Source of the DNA: Clostridia bacterium
GTDB taxonomy: Bacteria; Bacillota; Clostridia; Oscillospirales; Acutalibacteraceae
DNA: 20,644 nt
Assembly: GCA_900768075.1 (NCBI GenBank)
Contig: CAAGBN010000044.1
Coordinates: 1 to 20,644, forward strand
Reading direction: 5' to 3'
Shown here: positions 1 through 6,688 of the stretch, piece after piece
How positions within the stretch are numbered: the first letter of the stretch is position 1
Layout: every line of letters begins with the position of its first letter
Notes under the pieces: generated by a model
What the model saw: only the letters and a program-made list of their open reading frames with translations
Databases searched by the model: none
What the model was told of the DNA's origin: nothing
Made by a program: the position numbers and the translations under genes

Positions 1-124
1 AGCCACAAAATGCAGCAAGGCTGTCGCCTTGCGAGGCTTTTGGCAAAAACACAGGGAATTTTGTTCGAGAAACAAATACTTTCTTATGGGGTGTCGGCGT
101 TCACTACCCGATTAAATTATTATT
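1..124. other. Non-coding edge with a GC-rich hairpin
   Basis: No convincing gene is visible in this edge segment downstream of the histidine kinase. It holds a perfect 7-bp stem, GCAAGGC (15-21) with GCCTTGC (26-32) around a 4-base loop. Read on the minus strand it is followed by TGCATTTTG, so it could be a weak terminator for the kinase operon about 100 bases downstream of its stop codon. It could equally be part of a dispersed intergenic repeat. The base composition is more GC-rich than the other intergenic gaps here. Only the stem is certain. Confidence 0.35.
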
Positions 125-1723
125 TCATATATTAAACTCTACAGTGAAGGTGCTTCCTTTACCCTGCTGACTTTCAAGGCTTATATCGGCGCCGTGTAAA
201 GCAGCTATCTGCTTGACCATCGGCAGACCGAGACCTGAACAGCCCTCCTCACGGCAACGGGCTTTATCGACTCTGTAAAATCTGTTCCATATTTTATCGA
301 TATGCTCCTCGCCTATGCCTATGCCGTCATCGCTGACCTGAAGTCTTATTTTATCAGAAAGCTTTTTAAGACTAACCCTTACACTGCCGTTTTCCTTGCC
401 GTAATTATATGCATTGGAAACGAGGTTACCCACAAGCCTTGTCATAAGCATAAGATCCATATCCATTGATATGCCCTCATCAATATCCTTGATAAGTGTT
501 ATATTTTTCTTGTCAAGGGCTGCGGCATCATCGCAGACAGCATTGACAATCAGTGAGAAATCTTCATTTTCAAAAGAGAGCTGATTGGTGTTTTGCTCCA
601 GCCTTGTCATATCAAGAAGCTGAGATATGAGAGTCTTCATGCTTTCAGCCTGCTTTCTGACAGTTTCAAAGCCCTCTCTGTCCTCTTCGTCAAGCTCTTC
701 TCGTGAAAGCTGATACTCACACTCTGCAAGCACCACTGCCGTAGGAGTGCGAAGCTCGTGTGAAACATCACCCGAAAACTGTCTTTCACTTTCAAAGGAA
801 AGTTCAAGCCTGCTGAACATCTCGTTGAACTTATCGGCAAGAGATGTAATCATAGGGTCACCCTCGGGCACACTGACTCTTTTGCTGAGGTCTTTTGCAC
901 TGTGAGTCTCTTCAACAGCATCTCTCAGATGCTTGACGGGCTCAAGAGCTCTCTTGGTTATGACTCTGCCCACAAGAGCACAGACAATCATAAACAGCGG
1001 CAGCAGTACCGTAGCAAGTCTTATAAGCACCGCCCAGACTCCGTCAACACCGTTGGCTTTCACAACACCTCTGACCCATATATCGTCAAAGGCCTTCTGT
1101 GCACTGTAAAATTCCACCTCATAAATGGGGGCATCGTTATACTCATAGCTTTTGACGTTGATAACATCAAGCGTGTCAGCACTCAGACCACTTTTATTCA
1201 CTGCAATATCAAAGGCCTCTCGACAGGAAATATCACAGTCATCGCCGTAAAAATCCATATCGCCCTCAAAGGGTGTGTAATAGTCTGCACCCTCAACCTC
1301 ACTGCTGATTATTTCGCCTGTTTCACCGTTGATTTTATAGTCATACTTTGTGAATTCAACCTTGGTGTCATAAACATAAAAGCCGTCGTAAATATCAAAT
1401 CGCTCAGCCTCAAGGGGTATTTCCTGCTCGGGCATATCGGCAGGGTACTCACCGCCGATTAAGGTTCCGTCGGCATTGAAAACAATGGCATATATTGCCC
1501 CGTTGCGATAAGCGAAGTCTGACTCTATATCGAGAAGTCCGTTTTCAACCTCAATTTCATCTATGTTTCTTTCAACGCTTCTTATAAGATTCTGCTGAGC
1601 CTCGGCATTTTCTGCCATTCTCGCAACGCTGACAACTGCAATTATCAGAGCAACTGACAGCAGCGCCATAAGCATCGTATACCACAGATTAAGCTTAGCA
1701 TTTATTGATCTTGCCTTTTTCAC
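125..1723 (-). CDS. Sensor histidine kinase with HAMP domain and PepSY-like extracellular sensor
   Basis: This is a membrane sensor kinase that should autophosphorylate on His and pass the phosphate to the adjacent response regulator. An open frame reaches GTG at 1759, but that start would overlap the regulator by 32 bases. GTG at 1723 has GGGAG about 9 bases upstream and leaves a 4-base gap, so I prefer it (532 aa). Numbered from that start: TM1 about 15-36, an extracellular sensor about 37-230, TM2 about 231-253, then HAMP. The H-box SHELRTP carries phospho-acceptor His322. The N-box has Asn433 and Asn437, DDGIGIG is at about 465-471, and GCSGLGLPMV is at about 494-503. The sensor contains stretches resembling PepSY halves (YDYKINGETGEI, then PIYEVEF), a resemblance judged by eye. 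The ligand is unknown. All kinase boxes are intact. Confidence 0.93.
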   Translation of the reverse strand: MKKARSINAKLNLWYTMLMALLSVALIIAVVSVARMAENAEAQQNLIRSVERNIDEIEVENGLLDIESDFAYRNGAIYAIVFNADGTLIGGEYPADMPEQEIPLEAERFDIYDGFYVYDTKVEFTKYDYKINGETGEIISSEVEGADYYTPFEGDMDFYGDDCDISCREAFDIAVNKSGLSADTLDVINVKSYEYNDAPIYEVEFYSAQKAFDDIWVRGVVKANGVDGVWAVLIRLATVLLPLFMIVCALVGRVITKRALEPVKHLRDAVEETHSAKDLSKRVSVPEGDPMITSLADKFNEMFSRLELSFESERQFSGDVSHELRTPTAVVLAECEYQLSREELDEEDREGFETVRKQAESMKTLISQLLDMTRLEQNTNQLSFENEDFSLIVNAVCDDAAALDKKNITLIKDIDEGISMDMDLMLMTRLVGNLVSNAYNYGKENGSVRVSLKKLSDKIRLQVSDDGIGIGEEHIDKIWNRFYRVDKARCREEGCSGLGLPMVKQIAALHGADISLESQQGKGSTFTVEFNI

Positions 1724-1727
1724 TGTC

Positions 1728-2402
1728 TCACTCTCCCTGTCTGAGTATGTAGCCGACACCTCTTACGGTGTGAATAAGCTTACTGTCAAAGTCGTCGTCA
1801 ATCTTTTTGCGAAGATATCTGATATAAACATCTATGACGTTGGTGCCGCCCTCATAGTCATAATTCCAGACACTGCTTTCAATCTTCTCTCTTGTCATAA
1901 CTGTGCCTGCATTTCTTATGAGTGCTTCGAGAATAGAATATTCCCTTGCAGACAGCTCGATTTTTCTGCCTGCTCTTCTGACCTCGTGGCTTTTAACGTC
2001 AACACTGAGGTCACCTACTGTGAATATATTGGTGCTGTTGCCTGTGTTGCCTCTTGTAATCATTCTCACTCTTGCGGCAAGCTCCTCAAATGAAAATGGC
2101 TTTACGAGATAGTCGTTGGCACCAAGGTCAAGTCCGTGTACTCTGTCGCTGATTTCGGTTTTTGCCGTTAAAAATATAACAGGGGTGTTGTTTTTCATAT
2201 TGCGCATTTCAGTCAGCACCTGAAAGCCGTCCTTTTTCGGCATCATAACATCCATTACAATGGCATCATACTGTGCCCCCGAAAGAAAGTCAAAGACGCT
2301 TTCACCGTCAAAGCAGCTGTCCACACTGTAGCCGAGCTTGGTGAATTGCTTGACAAGTATTCTGTTAAGAGCTCTCTCATCCTCTGCAACAAGTATTCTC
2401 AT
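1728..2402 (-). CDS. OmpR/PhoB-family response regulator
   Basis: This DNA-binding regulator is activated by phosphoryl transfer from the kinase encoded immediately downstream. At 224 aa it has the usual length for the family. The receiver domain (about 1-115) has the acidic pocket E7/D8, phospho-acceptor Asp51 in VMDVMMP, Thr79 and Lys101 in VKPF. The winged-helix effector domain (about 126-222) ends in RKKIDDDFDSKLIHTVRGVGYIL, typical of OmpR-type regulators and giving the recognition helix and wing. GGAG lies upstream of the ATG. It is the first gene of the operon and the kinase follows after 4 bases, so the two are almost certainly co-transcribed. Its targets cannot be read from the sequence. 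Confidence 0.96.
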   Translation of the reverse strand: MRILVAEDERALNRILVKQFTKLGYSVDSCFDGESVFDFLSGAQYDAIVMDVMMPKKDGFQVLTEMRNMKNNTPVIFLTAKTEISDRVHGLDLGANDYLVKPFSFEELAARVRMITRGNTGNSTNIFTVGDLSVDVKSHEVRRAGRKIELSAREYSILEALIRNAGTVMTREKIESSVWNYDYEGGTNVIDVYIRYLRKKIDDDFDSKLIHTVRGVGYILRQGE

Positions 2403-2435
2403 AATCTTTTCTCCTTCAAAAAGGTTTCTGAAAGC

Positions 2436-2444
2436 ATTATATCA
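2436..2444 (-). promoter_or_regulatory. Promoter of the two-component operon
   Basis: Read on the minus strand, TGATATAAT is an extended -10 element. A good -35 hexamer is not evident 17 bases upstream, which is acceptable for an extended -10 promoter. It lies about 34 bases upstream of the response regulator ATG. Confidence 0.6.
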
Positions 2445-2480
2445 CAAGTTTCATTAAAAATCTATTAGAAGTTTCAAAGG

Positions 2481-2521
2481 CAAAAAAAATCAACCTGAGA
2501 TTAAAAAATCAAAGGTTGATT
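2481..2521 (-). terminator. Terminator of the HTH-superoxide reductase gene
   Basis: On the minus strand, AATCAACCT pairs with AGGTTGATT (9 bp, loop of about 16 bases) and is followed directly by a run of eight T. It starts about 10 bases after the stop codon of the HTH fusion gene and separates it from the two-component operon. Confidence 0.8.
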
Positions 2522-2529
2522 TGCTTTTA

Positions 2530-3114
2530 TTATACTCTTTTTCTCATAAGGCCGTGTCTGTTACAGTAGATGTAAAGATAGCCTCTGCCTCTGAACTGCA
2601 TTCTTGTCTCTGCATTACCCTCGGGATAAAGCTTGATAAACTGCACTCTGTCGGTGGTCACATAAGCCATAAAGGATATGAAATGCTTTTTGGTCATCTC
2701 GTGGTCTACAGTTATGAACTTTTCATCCTCGACAGTCTCAACAGTGATATTGTGAGCCTCATCAAGCTCCTCAGCTTCAAGAGGCGGCAGGGTTATACCG
2801 CAACAGCTTATGAGAGTTTCCCCCGTAGTGTGAATAATATTTCCGCACAAAGGACAGACATAGAATTTTGAGAAAAGTATATTTGAAGAGATATTTTTAT
2901 TTACCACTGTCTCCCCTGACATAAGCTCCATTACAGATACTCCGAGAGCCTGACTGAGAGGCTCAATGAGAGATATATCGGGCAGACCCTTGGCAGTTTC
3001 CCACTTTGAAACAGCCTTACTGCTGACGCCTATTTCCTCTGCAAGCTGCAGCTGTGTTATACCCTTTTCCTCACGCAGCTTTTTGATTGTGGCACCGGTT
3101 ATATAAGTATTCAT
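2530..3114 (-). CDS. Cro/C1 (XRE) regulator fused to a desulfoferrodoxin-like superoxide reductase module
   Basis: The protein has 194 aa. Residues about 8-62 form an XRE helix-turn-helix (ITQLQLAEEIGVSSKAVSKW). From about 83 the sequence follows desulfoferrodoxin. A desulforedoxin site has Cys87, Cys90, Cys104 and Cys105 (CPLC, then CC). A superoxide reductase iron site follows, with His121, His138 (DHEM), His144 (KHF), and Cys184 and His187 (CNRHG). That is the full four-His one-Cys ligand set of SOR centre II. SOR enzymes normally carry Glu-Lys-His at the first His; here it is Glu119-Ala120-His121, so the usual catalytic Lys is missing. By inference the iron centres sense superoxide or redox state for the DNA-binding domain, although enzyme activity is not excluded. 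The gene has its own promoter and terminator and lies just downstream of ilvD. I recall HTH-Dx-SOR architectures being catalogued before, but their function is not established to my knowledge. Confidence 0.88.
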   Translation of the reverse strand: MNTYITGATIKKLREEKGITQLQLAEEIGVSSKAVSKWETAKGLPDISLIEPLSQALGVSVMELMSGETVVNKNISSNILFSKFYVCPLCGNIIHTTGETLISCCGITLPPLEAEELDEAHNITVETVEDEKFITVDHEMTKKHFISFMAYVTTDRVQFIKLYPEGNAETRMQFRGRGYLYIYCNRHGLMRKRV

Positions 3115-3143
3115 TCTTTATCTCCTTTATGTGTTATGCTTAC

Positions 3144-3172
3144 ATTATAAACCGCCACAGAAGAAATAACAA
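3144..3172 (-). promoter_or_regulatory. Sigma-A promoter of the HTH-superoxide reductase gene
   Basis: On the minus strand, -35 TTGTTA (3167-3172) and -10 TATAAT (3144-3149) are separated by 17 bases. AAGGAG follows before the ATG at 3114. The promoter sits in the 82-base gap behind ilvD, where no clear terminator is seen, so read-through from ilvD is also possible. Confidence 0.75.
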
Positions 3173-3196
3173 CCTACGCTCAGTGGAATCTTCAGA

Positions 3197-4891
3197 TTAT
3201 TCGAGAACGGCACCTGATGAAACGGGGCCTACAAGCTTAGCATATCTTGAAAGCCAGCCTGTCTTAATGGGACAATCGTAGGGTGTAAGCTTCTTTCTTC
3301 TCTCCTGCAGAACCTCGTCGCTGACTTCAACGTTGAGAGTTCTCTTGCTTGTTGAATATGTGATAATATCGCCGTTTTCCACGAGAGCGATATTACCGCC
3401 GAGAGCAGCCTCGGGTGAAACGTGACCGATTACACCGCCTCTTGAAAGGCCTGAGAATCTGCCGTCTGTAACAAGGGCGATATCCTTATCCATACCCATA
3501 CCGCACATAAGAGCTGTGAGCATAAGCATTTCCTGCATACCCGGGCCTCCCTTGGGACCCTCATAGCGAAGAACGATAACATCACCGGGGACTATATCAC
3601 CGAAAATCATACCGTTGAGAGCCTCCTGATGGCTGTTGAATACCTTTGCAGGGCCTGAATGCTCAAGCATATTCGGGTCAACACCTGCAGTTTTGATAAC
3701 AGCGCCCATAGGTGCAAGGTTACCGTAAAGCACGGCAAGACCGCCCTCGGGTGAATAGGGCTCTTCAAAAGGTCTTATTACGTTGGTATCAAGAATTTCT
3801 GCATCTTTGACGTTTTCTGCAATAGTTTTGCCTGTAACAGTTTCCTGCTCGCCCCAGAAATAGCCTTTTTCAAGACCCTGCTTGATAACAGCGGAAACAC
3901 CGCCTGCATTTTCAAGGTCAATCATAAGATGGTCGCCTGAGGGTGAAAGCTTGACGATGTGAGGCACTTCTCTGCCGATTCTGTCGAAATCGTCAAGTGT
4001 TATGCTGATACCTGCTTCGTGAGCAAGGGCAGGCAGATGAAGAGCTGTATTTGTTGAACAACCGAGCATCATATCAAGCTTGATTGCATTATAGAAGGAT
4101 TCCTTTGTCAGATAGTCAGAGGGCTTGAAGTCATATTTTGCAAGCTCAACTGCTCTCATACCTGAGCGCTTAGCCATATGGTATCTCTTTGCATAAACTG
4201 CAGGCACTGTACCTGTACCGGGAAGAGCTATACCGAGCATCTCAGCCATACAAGCCATTGAGTTAGCTGTAAACATACCCTGACAGGAGCCACAGGTGGG
4301 ACATACCTCATTTTCATACTGGCAGTAAACCTCACTGTCAAGAGTACCTGCAATAACCTGACCTGCACATTCTGCGATATTCTGCACGTCTACACGCTGA
4401 CCCTTGTGATTACCGGGAAGCATAGGACCGCCCGTTACCACGATAAAGGGAATATCAAGTCTCAGAGCACCCATAATCATACCGGGGATAATCTTATCGC
4501 AGGCACATACAAGCACAAGAGCGTCGCATATATGAGCCTTAGCCATAGTCTCAACGCTGTCTGCAATAAGCTCACGGCTCGGAAGTGAATACTTCATACC
4601 GTCAGTACCCATAATCATACCGTCGCAGACACCTATTGTGCTGAATTCCACAGGTGTACCGCCACCCATAAGAATACCGTCTTTGACAGCCTGACCGATT
4701 TTATCAAGGTTGCTGTGACCGGGGAAGAAGTTGGAATATGAGTTGCAGATACCGATAAAGGGTCTGTAAATTTCCTCGTCGGTGAGGCCTGCACCCTTCA
4801 TAAGTGAACGTGCACTGACCTTGGTTTCGTCAGATTTCAGCTCATAGCTTCTGTATTCGTCCTCGTCAAGGGGTTTTCTGTTTTTTATCAT
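3197..4891 (-). CDS. ilvD: Dihydroxy-acid dehydratase
   Basis: This cytoplasmic enzyme dehydrates 2,3-dihydroxy-isovalerate and 2,3-dihydroxy-3-methylvalerate in valine, leucine and isoleucine synthesis. At 564 aa it has the full family length. The three iron-sulfur cluster cysteines are visible: Cys49 (GICNSY), Cys131 (CACDKIIPG) and Cys203 (CGSCQGMFTANSM). The C-terminal signature TDGRFSGLSRG is present. IlvD/Edd relatives that act on sugar acids exist, but the sequence reads as canonical IlvD. The gene is monocistronic or co-transcribed with the HTH-SOR gene; no other branched-chain biosynthesis gene is in the window. Clusters of this enzyme class are classic targets of superoxide, which makes the neighbouring SOR-like regulator notable. 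No T-box or leader peptide is seen; the leader is only about 26 bases. Confidence 0.96.
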   Translation of the reverse strand: MIKNRKPLDEDEYRSYELKSDETKVSARSLMKGAGLTDEEIYRPFIGICNSYSNFFPGHSNLDKIGQAVKDGILMGGGTPVEFSTIGVCDGMIMGTDGMKYSLPSRELIADSVETMAKAHICDALVLVCACDKIIPGMIMGALRLDIPFIVVTGGPMLPGNHKGQRVDVQNIAECAGQVIAGTLDSEVYCQYENEVCPTCGSCQGMFTANSMACMAEMLGIALPGTGTVPAVYAKRYHMAKRSGMRAVELAKYDFKPSDYLTKESFYNAIKLDMMLGCSTNTALHLPALAHEAGISITLDDFDRIGREVPHIVKLSPSGDHLMIDLENAGGVSAVIKQGLEKGYFWGEQETVTGKTIAENVKDAEILDTNVIRPFEEPYSPEGGLAVLYGNLAPMGAVIKTAGVDPNMLEHSGPAKVFNSHQEALNGMIFGDIVPGDVIVLRYEGPKGGPGMQEMLMLTALMCGMGMDKDIALVTDGRFSGLSRGGVIGHVSPEAALGGNIALVENGDIITYSTSKRTLNVEVSDEVLQERRKKLTPYDCPIKTGWLSRYAKLVGPVSSGAVLE

Positions 4892-4923
4892 AGTGTCATC
4901 TTCTTTCTTATAGCTTTTTGTTA

Positions 4924-4969
4924 AATATAGCTGATTTTTTATAACAATGCAACTGATTTTTATTGCATT
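4924..4969 (-). promoter_or_regulatory. ilvD promoter overlapped by an inverted repeat
   Basis: On the minus strand, -35 TTGCAT (4947-4952) and -10 TATATT (4924-4929) are 17 bases apart. The -35 lies inside one arm of a perfect inverted repeat, AATGCAA (4946-4952) and TTGCATT (4963-4969), with 10 bases between the arms. That placement is typical of a repressor operator. The regulator is unknown. The -35 match to consensus is weak (3 of 6). Confidence 0.5.
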
Positions 4970-5027
4970 AATAAAATATTAAATATTAATTCACGATTTT
5001 TAAACAAAAAAATTTTAAAATTTAGAA

Positions 5028-5047
5028 AATTGTTGCACTTAACAATT
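5028..5047. repeat. Inverted repeat upstream of the small beta-rich gene
   Basis: AATTGTT (5028-5034) and AACAATT (5041-5047) are perfect arms with 6 bases between them, ending 27 bases before the ATG at 5075. It may be an operator or a 5' leader hairpin. No convincing plus-strand -35/-10 pair could be placed in this AT-rich gap. Confidence 0.45.
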
Positions 5048-5074
5048 AATAACTGACAAAAGAGGTTTTACACT

Positions 5075-5401
5075 ATGATAGGCTTAGGCAAATGGCAAGG
5101 CACAGTAAACATTCAGATTCTCAAATTCAGCGGTGATGTTTTCATCACAATCAGCGACAATGACGGTGCTTACAACGTTGATATTCAGCTCCCCCAGCAG
5201 CTCGAAAAGGTTAAGCTTCGCTTCGACTCAATCGAAGAAGTAGGCGACAACACTCTTAAGGGCAAGGGTAAGCTTCTCACTCCTGCAGGCAGAGAGCTCG
5301 CTTTTGAAGCAGGTGTTGAATTTGACGGCGACGAAATGAGCGGTTACCTCAAAATTGCTATTGCAAACATCAAAATCAAAAACGGCCACAGAATCGGCTG
5401 A
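5075..5401 (+). CDS. Small beta-rich protein of unknown function
   Basis: The gene encodes 108 aa, which I do not recognise. There is no signal peptide, membrane segment or cysteine. The pattern alternates polar and hydrophobic residues with many Gly and Asp turns (GKWQGTVNIQI, GDVFITISDNDG, GKGKLLTPAG, GDEMSGYLKIAI), which suggests an all-beta barrel or sandwich, perhaps lipocalin-like in shape, but that is a guess. The start has AGAGG about 9 bases upstream. Codon use is uniform and looks suited to good expression. A strong terminator begins within ten bases of the stop codon, so this is a single-gene unit divergent from ilvD. It is very likely a real gene of unknown role. Confidence 0.8.
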   Translation: MIGLGKWQGTVNIQILKFSGDVFITISDNDGAYNVDIQLPQQLEKVKLRFDSIEEVGDNTLKGKGKLLTPAGRELAFEAGVEFDGDEMSGYLKIAIANIKIKNGHRIG

Positions 5402-5408
5402 TAACTCT

Positions 5409-5441
5409 TATCCCACGGATTTTTCCGTGGGATAGTTTTTT
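5409..5441 (+). terminator. Strong rho-independent terminator
   Basis: TATCCCACGGA (5409-5419) pairs perfectly with TCCGTGGGATA (5424-5434), an 11-bp stem with a loop of four T, followed by G and six T. It ends transcription of the small beta-rich gene. Confidence 0.95.
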
Positions 5442-5528
5442 CTTTCAGCTTATGTCACGTTTCACCGCATATATGCCGTAAGATTTATTATATTTATTCA
5501 CTCCCGCTGTATAACACGCCCAAAAGCC

Positions 5529-5557
5529 TTGATTATTCTGCTTTCTTGTGGTATACT
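5529..5557 (+). promoter_or_regulatory. Sigma-A promoter of the amide hydrolase gene
   Basis: -35 TTGATT (5529-5534) and -10 TATACT (5552-5557) are 17 bases apart. Transcription should begin near 5564. The -10 lies downstream of the in-frame GTG at 5548, so that upstream start cannot be used and the ATG at 5593 is the start codon. Confidence 0.8.
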
Positions 5558-5592
5558 TATGCAAATTATTCGGAAAAGAAGATGATGGAGAA

Positions 5593-6630
5593 ATGAATTA
5601 CGATTACAAAAAAGCTCAGAAAGAAACCCTTGACACCTTAAAACAGCTTGATGATAACGTATGGATTATGGATTATAAATGTCCTTACAATCTTGACGGA
5701 CTTCTTGAGCAGGGCTCAAAGGGTATTCTTGATGTAGTGCGCTATTTACAGAAAGAAATCAAGTGCCCTACCCTTACACCCAACCCCGAAAAAGACGGCT
5801 TTGCCTGCTCAACCTACAATGCCAAGACTCCCGACGGCAGCTTCATTTTAGGCAGAAACTTTGACTATAAGGCTGCTCCCTGTCTCGTATGCTGGACTGC
5901 ACCCGAAAAGGGCTACAGAAGCATGGGCGTTGTTGATACAACCTTCTTTGTTCACGGCACAAAATACTTCCCTATGTCAAAGGCTAAAAACCATCTGCGT
6001 GCACTTGCCGCACCCTACACAGCTATGGACGGCATAAACGAAAAGGGCTTCTCTATTGCGGTGCTCGAAATCAAGTCAAAGGCTACAAAGCAGAATACAG
6101 GCAAAAAGCCTTTCGTTACAATCGTTGCAATCCGTGCAGCTCTTGACAAGTGTGCAACAGTGCAGGAAGCAATCGACCTTTTCGCTTCATACGATATGCA
6201 GGATTTACTCGGTATCAACTATCACTATCAGCTTGCAGACGCTCAGGGCAACAGTGCAATTATCGAATATGTTGACAACAAGATGGTTGTTATCAGCCAG
6301 GAAGAGGGCAAGGAAAATCTTATGCTCACCAACTACTTCCTGACCGAGGGTGGCGACAATCACGATGGCAGAGGCTATGACCGTTACGAGAAAATTGAAA
6401 CAACCCTCAAGGCAAAGGGTGGTATTCTCACCGAAGAAGAGGCAATGAAGCTTCTTTCAGAGGTTACACTTCATTACCGTCACCCGACCTTAAAGCATAT
6501 GGTTATCGCTCTCTGGAGCTCAGTTTACAACTGCACAGAAAGGTCAATGCTTCTGTGCGCAGGTATGGACTACAATACTATGTATAAATTCTATGTTGAT
6601 AAGCCCTGCGAGGTTACCAAGGTTAAATAA
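5593..6630 (+). CDS. Linear amide C-N hydrolase (choloylglycine hydrolase / Ntn family)
   Basis: This hydrolase should cleave a non-peptide amide bond, as conjugated bile salt hydrolases, penicillin V acylases and N-acyl amidases do. The start is the ATG at 5593 (345 aa), since the promoter -10 covers the longer frame. The catalytic pattern is Cys72 (FACSTYN), then Arg88 and Asp91 (GRNFD), spaced 16 and 19 residues after the Cys exactly as in Cys2/Arg18/Asp21 of choloylglycine hydrolases. NEKGF further on matches the oxyanion Asn region. The nucleophile is not at residue 2: it is preceded by 71 residues, so activation would need removal of a propeptide by self-cleavage before Cys72, as in acyltransferase (C45) and acid-ceramidase-like relatives. 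There is no signal peptide, so it is probably cytoplasmic. The substrate cannot be told; bile salts are possible but not shown. Confidence 0.87.
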   Translation: MNYDYKKAQKETLDTLKQLDDNVWIMDYKCPYNLDGLLEQGSKGILDVVRYLQKEIKCPTLTPNPEKDGFACSTYNAKTPDGSFILGRNFDYKAAPCLVCWTAPEKGYRSMGVVDTTFFVHGTKYFPMSKAKNHLRALAAPYTAMDGINEKGFSIAVLEIKSKATKQNTGKKPFVTIVAIRAALDKCATVQEAIDLFASYDMQDLLGINYHYQLADAQGNSAIIEYVDNKMVVISQEEGKENLMLTNYFLTEGGDNHDGRGYDRYEKIETTLKAKGGILTEEEAMKLLSEVTLHYRHPTLKHMVIALWSSVYNCTERSMLLCAGMDYNTMYKFYVDKPCEVTKVK

Positions 6631-6640
6631 GACTTAATAA

Positions 6641-6676
6641 AAAGATAAGGACGATGCCTTGAGCACCGTCCTTTTT
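6641..6676. terminator. Bidirectional terminator between convergent genes
   Basis: AAGGACG (6647-6653) pairs with CGTCCTT (6667-6673), with an inner TGC/GCA pairing. T-rich tracts flank it on both strands (TTTTT on plus, ATCTTTTT on minus). It serves the amide hydrolase (plus) and the M20 peptidase (minus). Confidence 0.85.
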
Positions 6677-6688
6677 ATATGCCGTGAA

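Noticed and set aside
902..1462. 186-residue open frame on the plus strand inside the histidine kinase gene
   Set aside because: It is antisense to a clear kinase, has no ribosome site and its protein resembles no family; it is a shadow frame.
1724..1759. Histidine kinase start at 1759 with a 32-base overlap
   Set aside because: The GTG at 1723 has a GGGAG site at proper spacing and gives the usual tight, non-overlapping operon layout. The upstream start cannot be fully excluded.
4892..5074. T-box or leader-peptide attenuator for ilvD
   Set aside because: The predicted leader is about 26 bases, too short, and no T-box sequence or codon run for branched-chain amino acids is seen.
5548..5592. 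Upstream in-frame GTG start for the amide hydrolase
   Set aside because: The promoter -10 (5552-5557) lies downstream of this GTG, so the mRNA does not include it.
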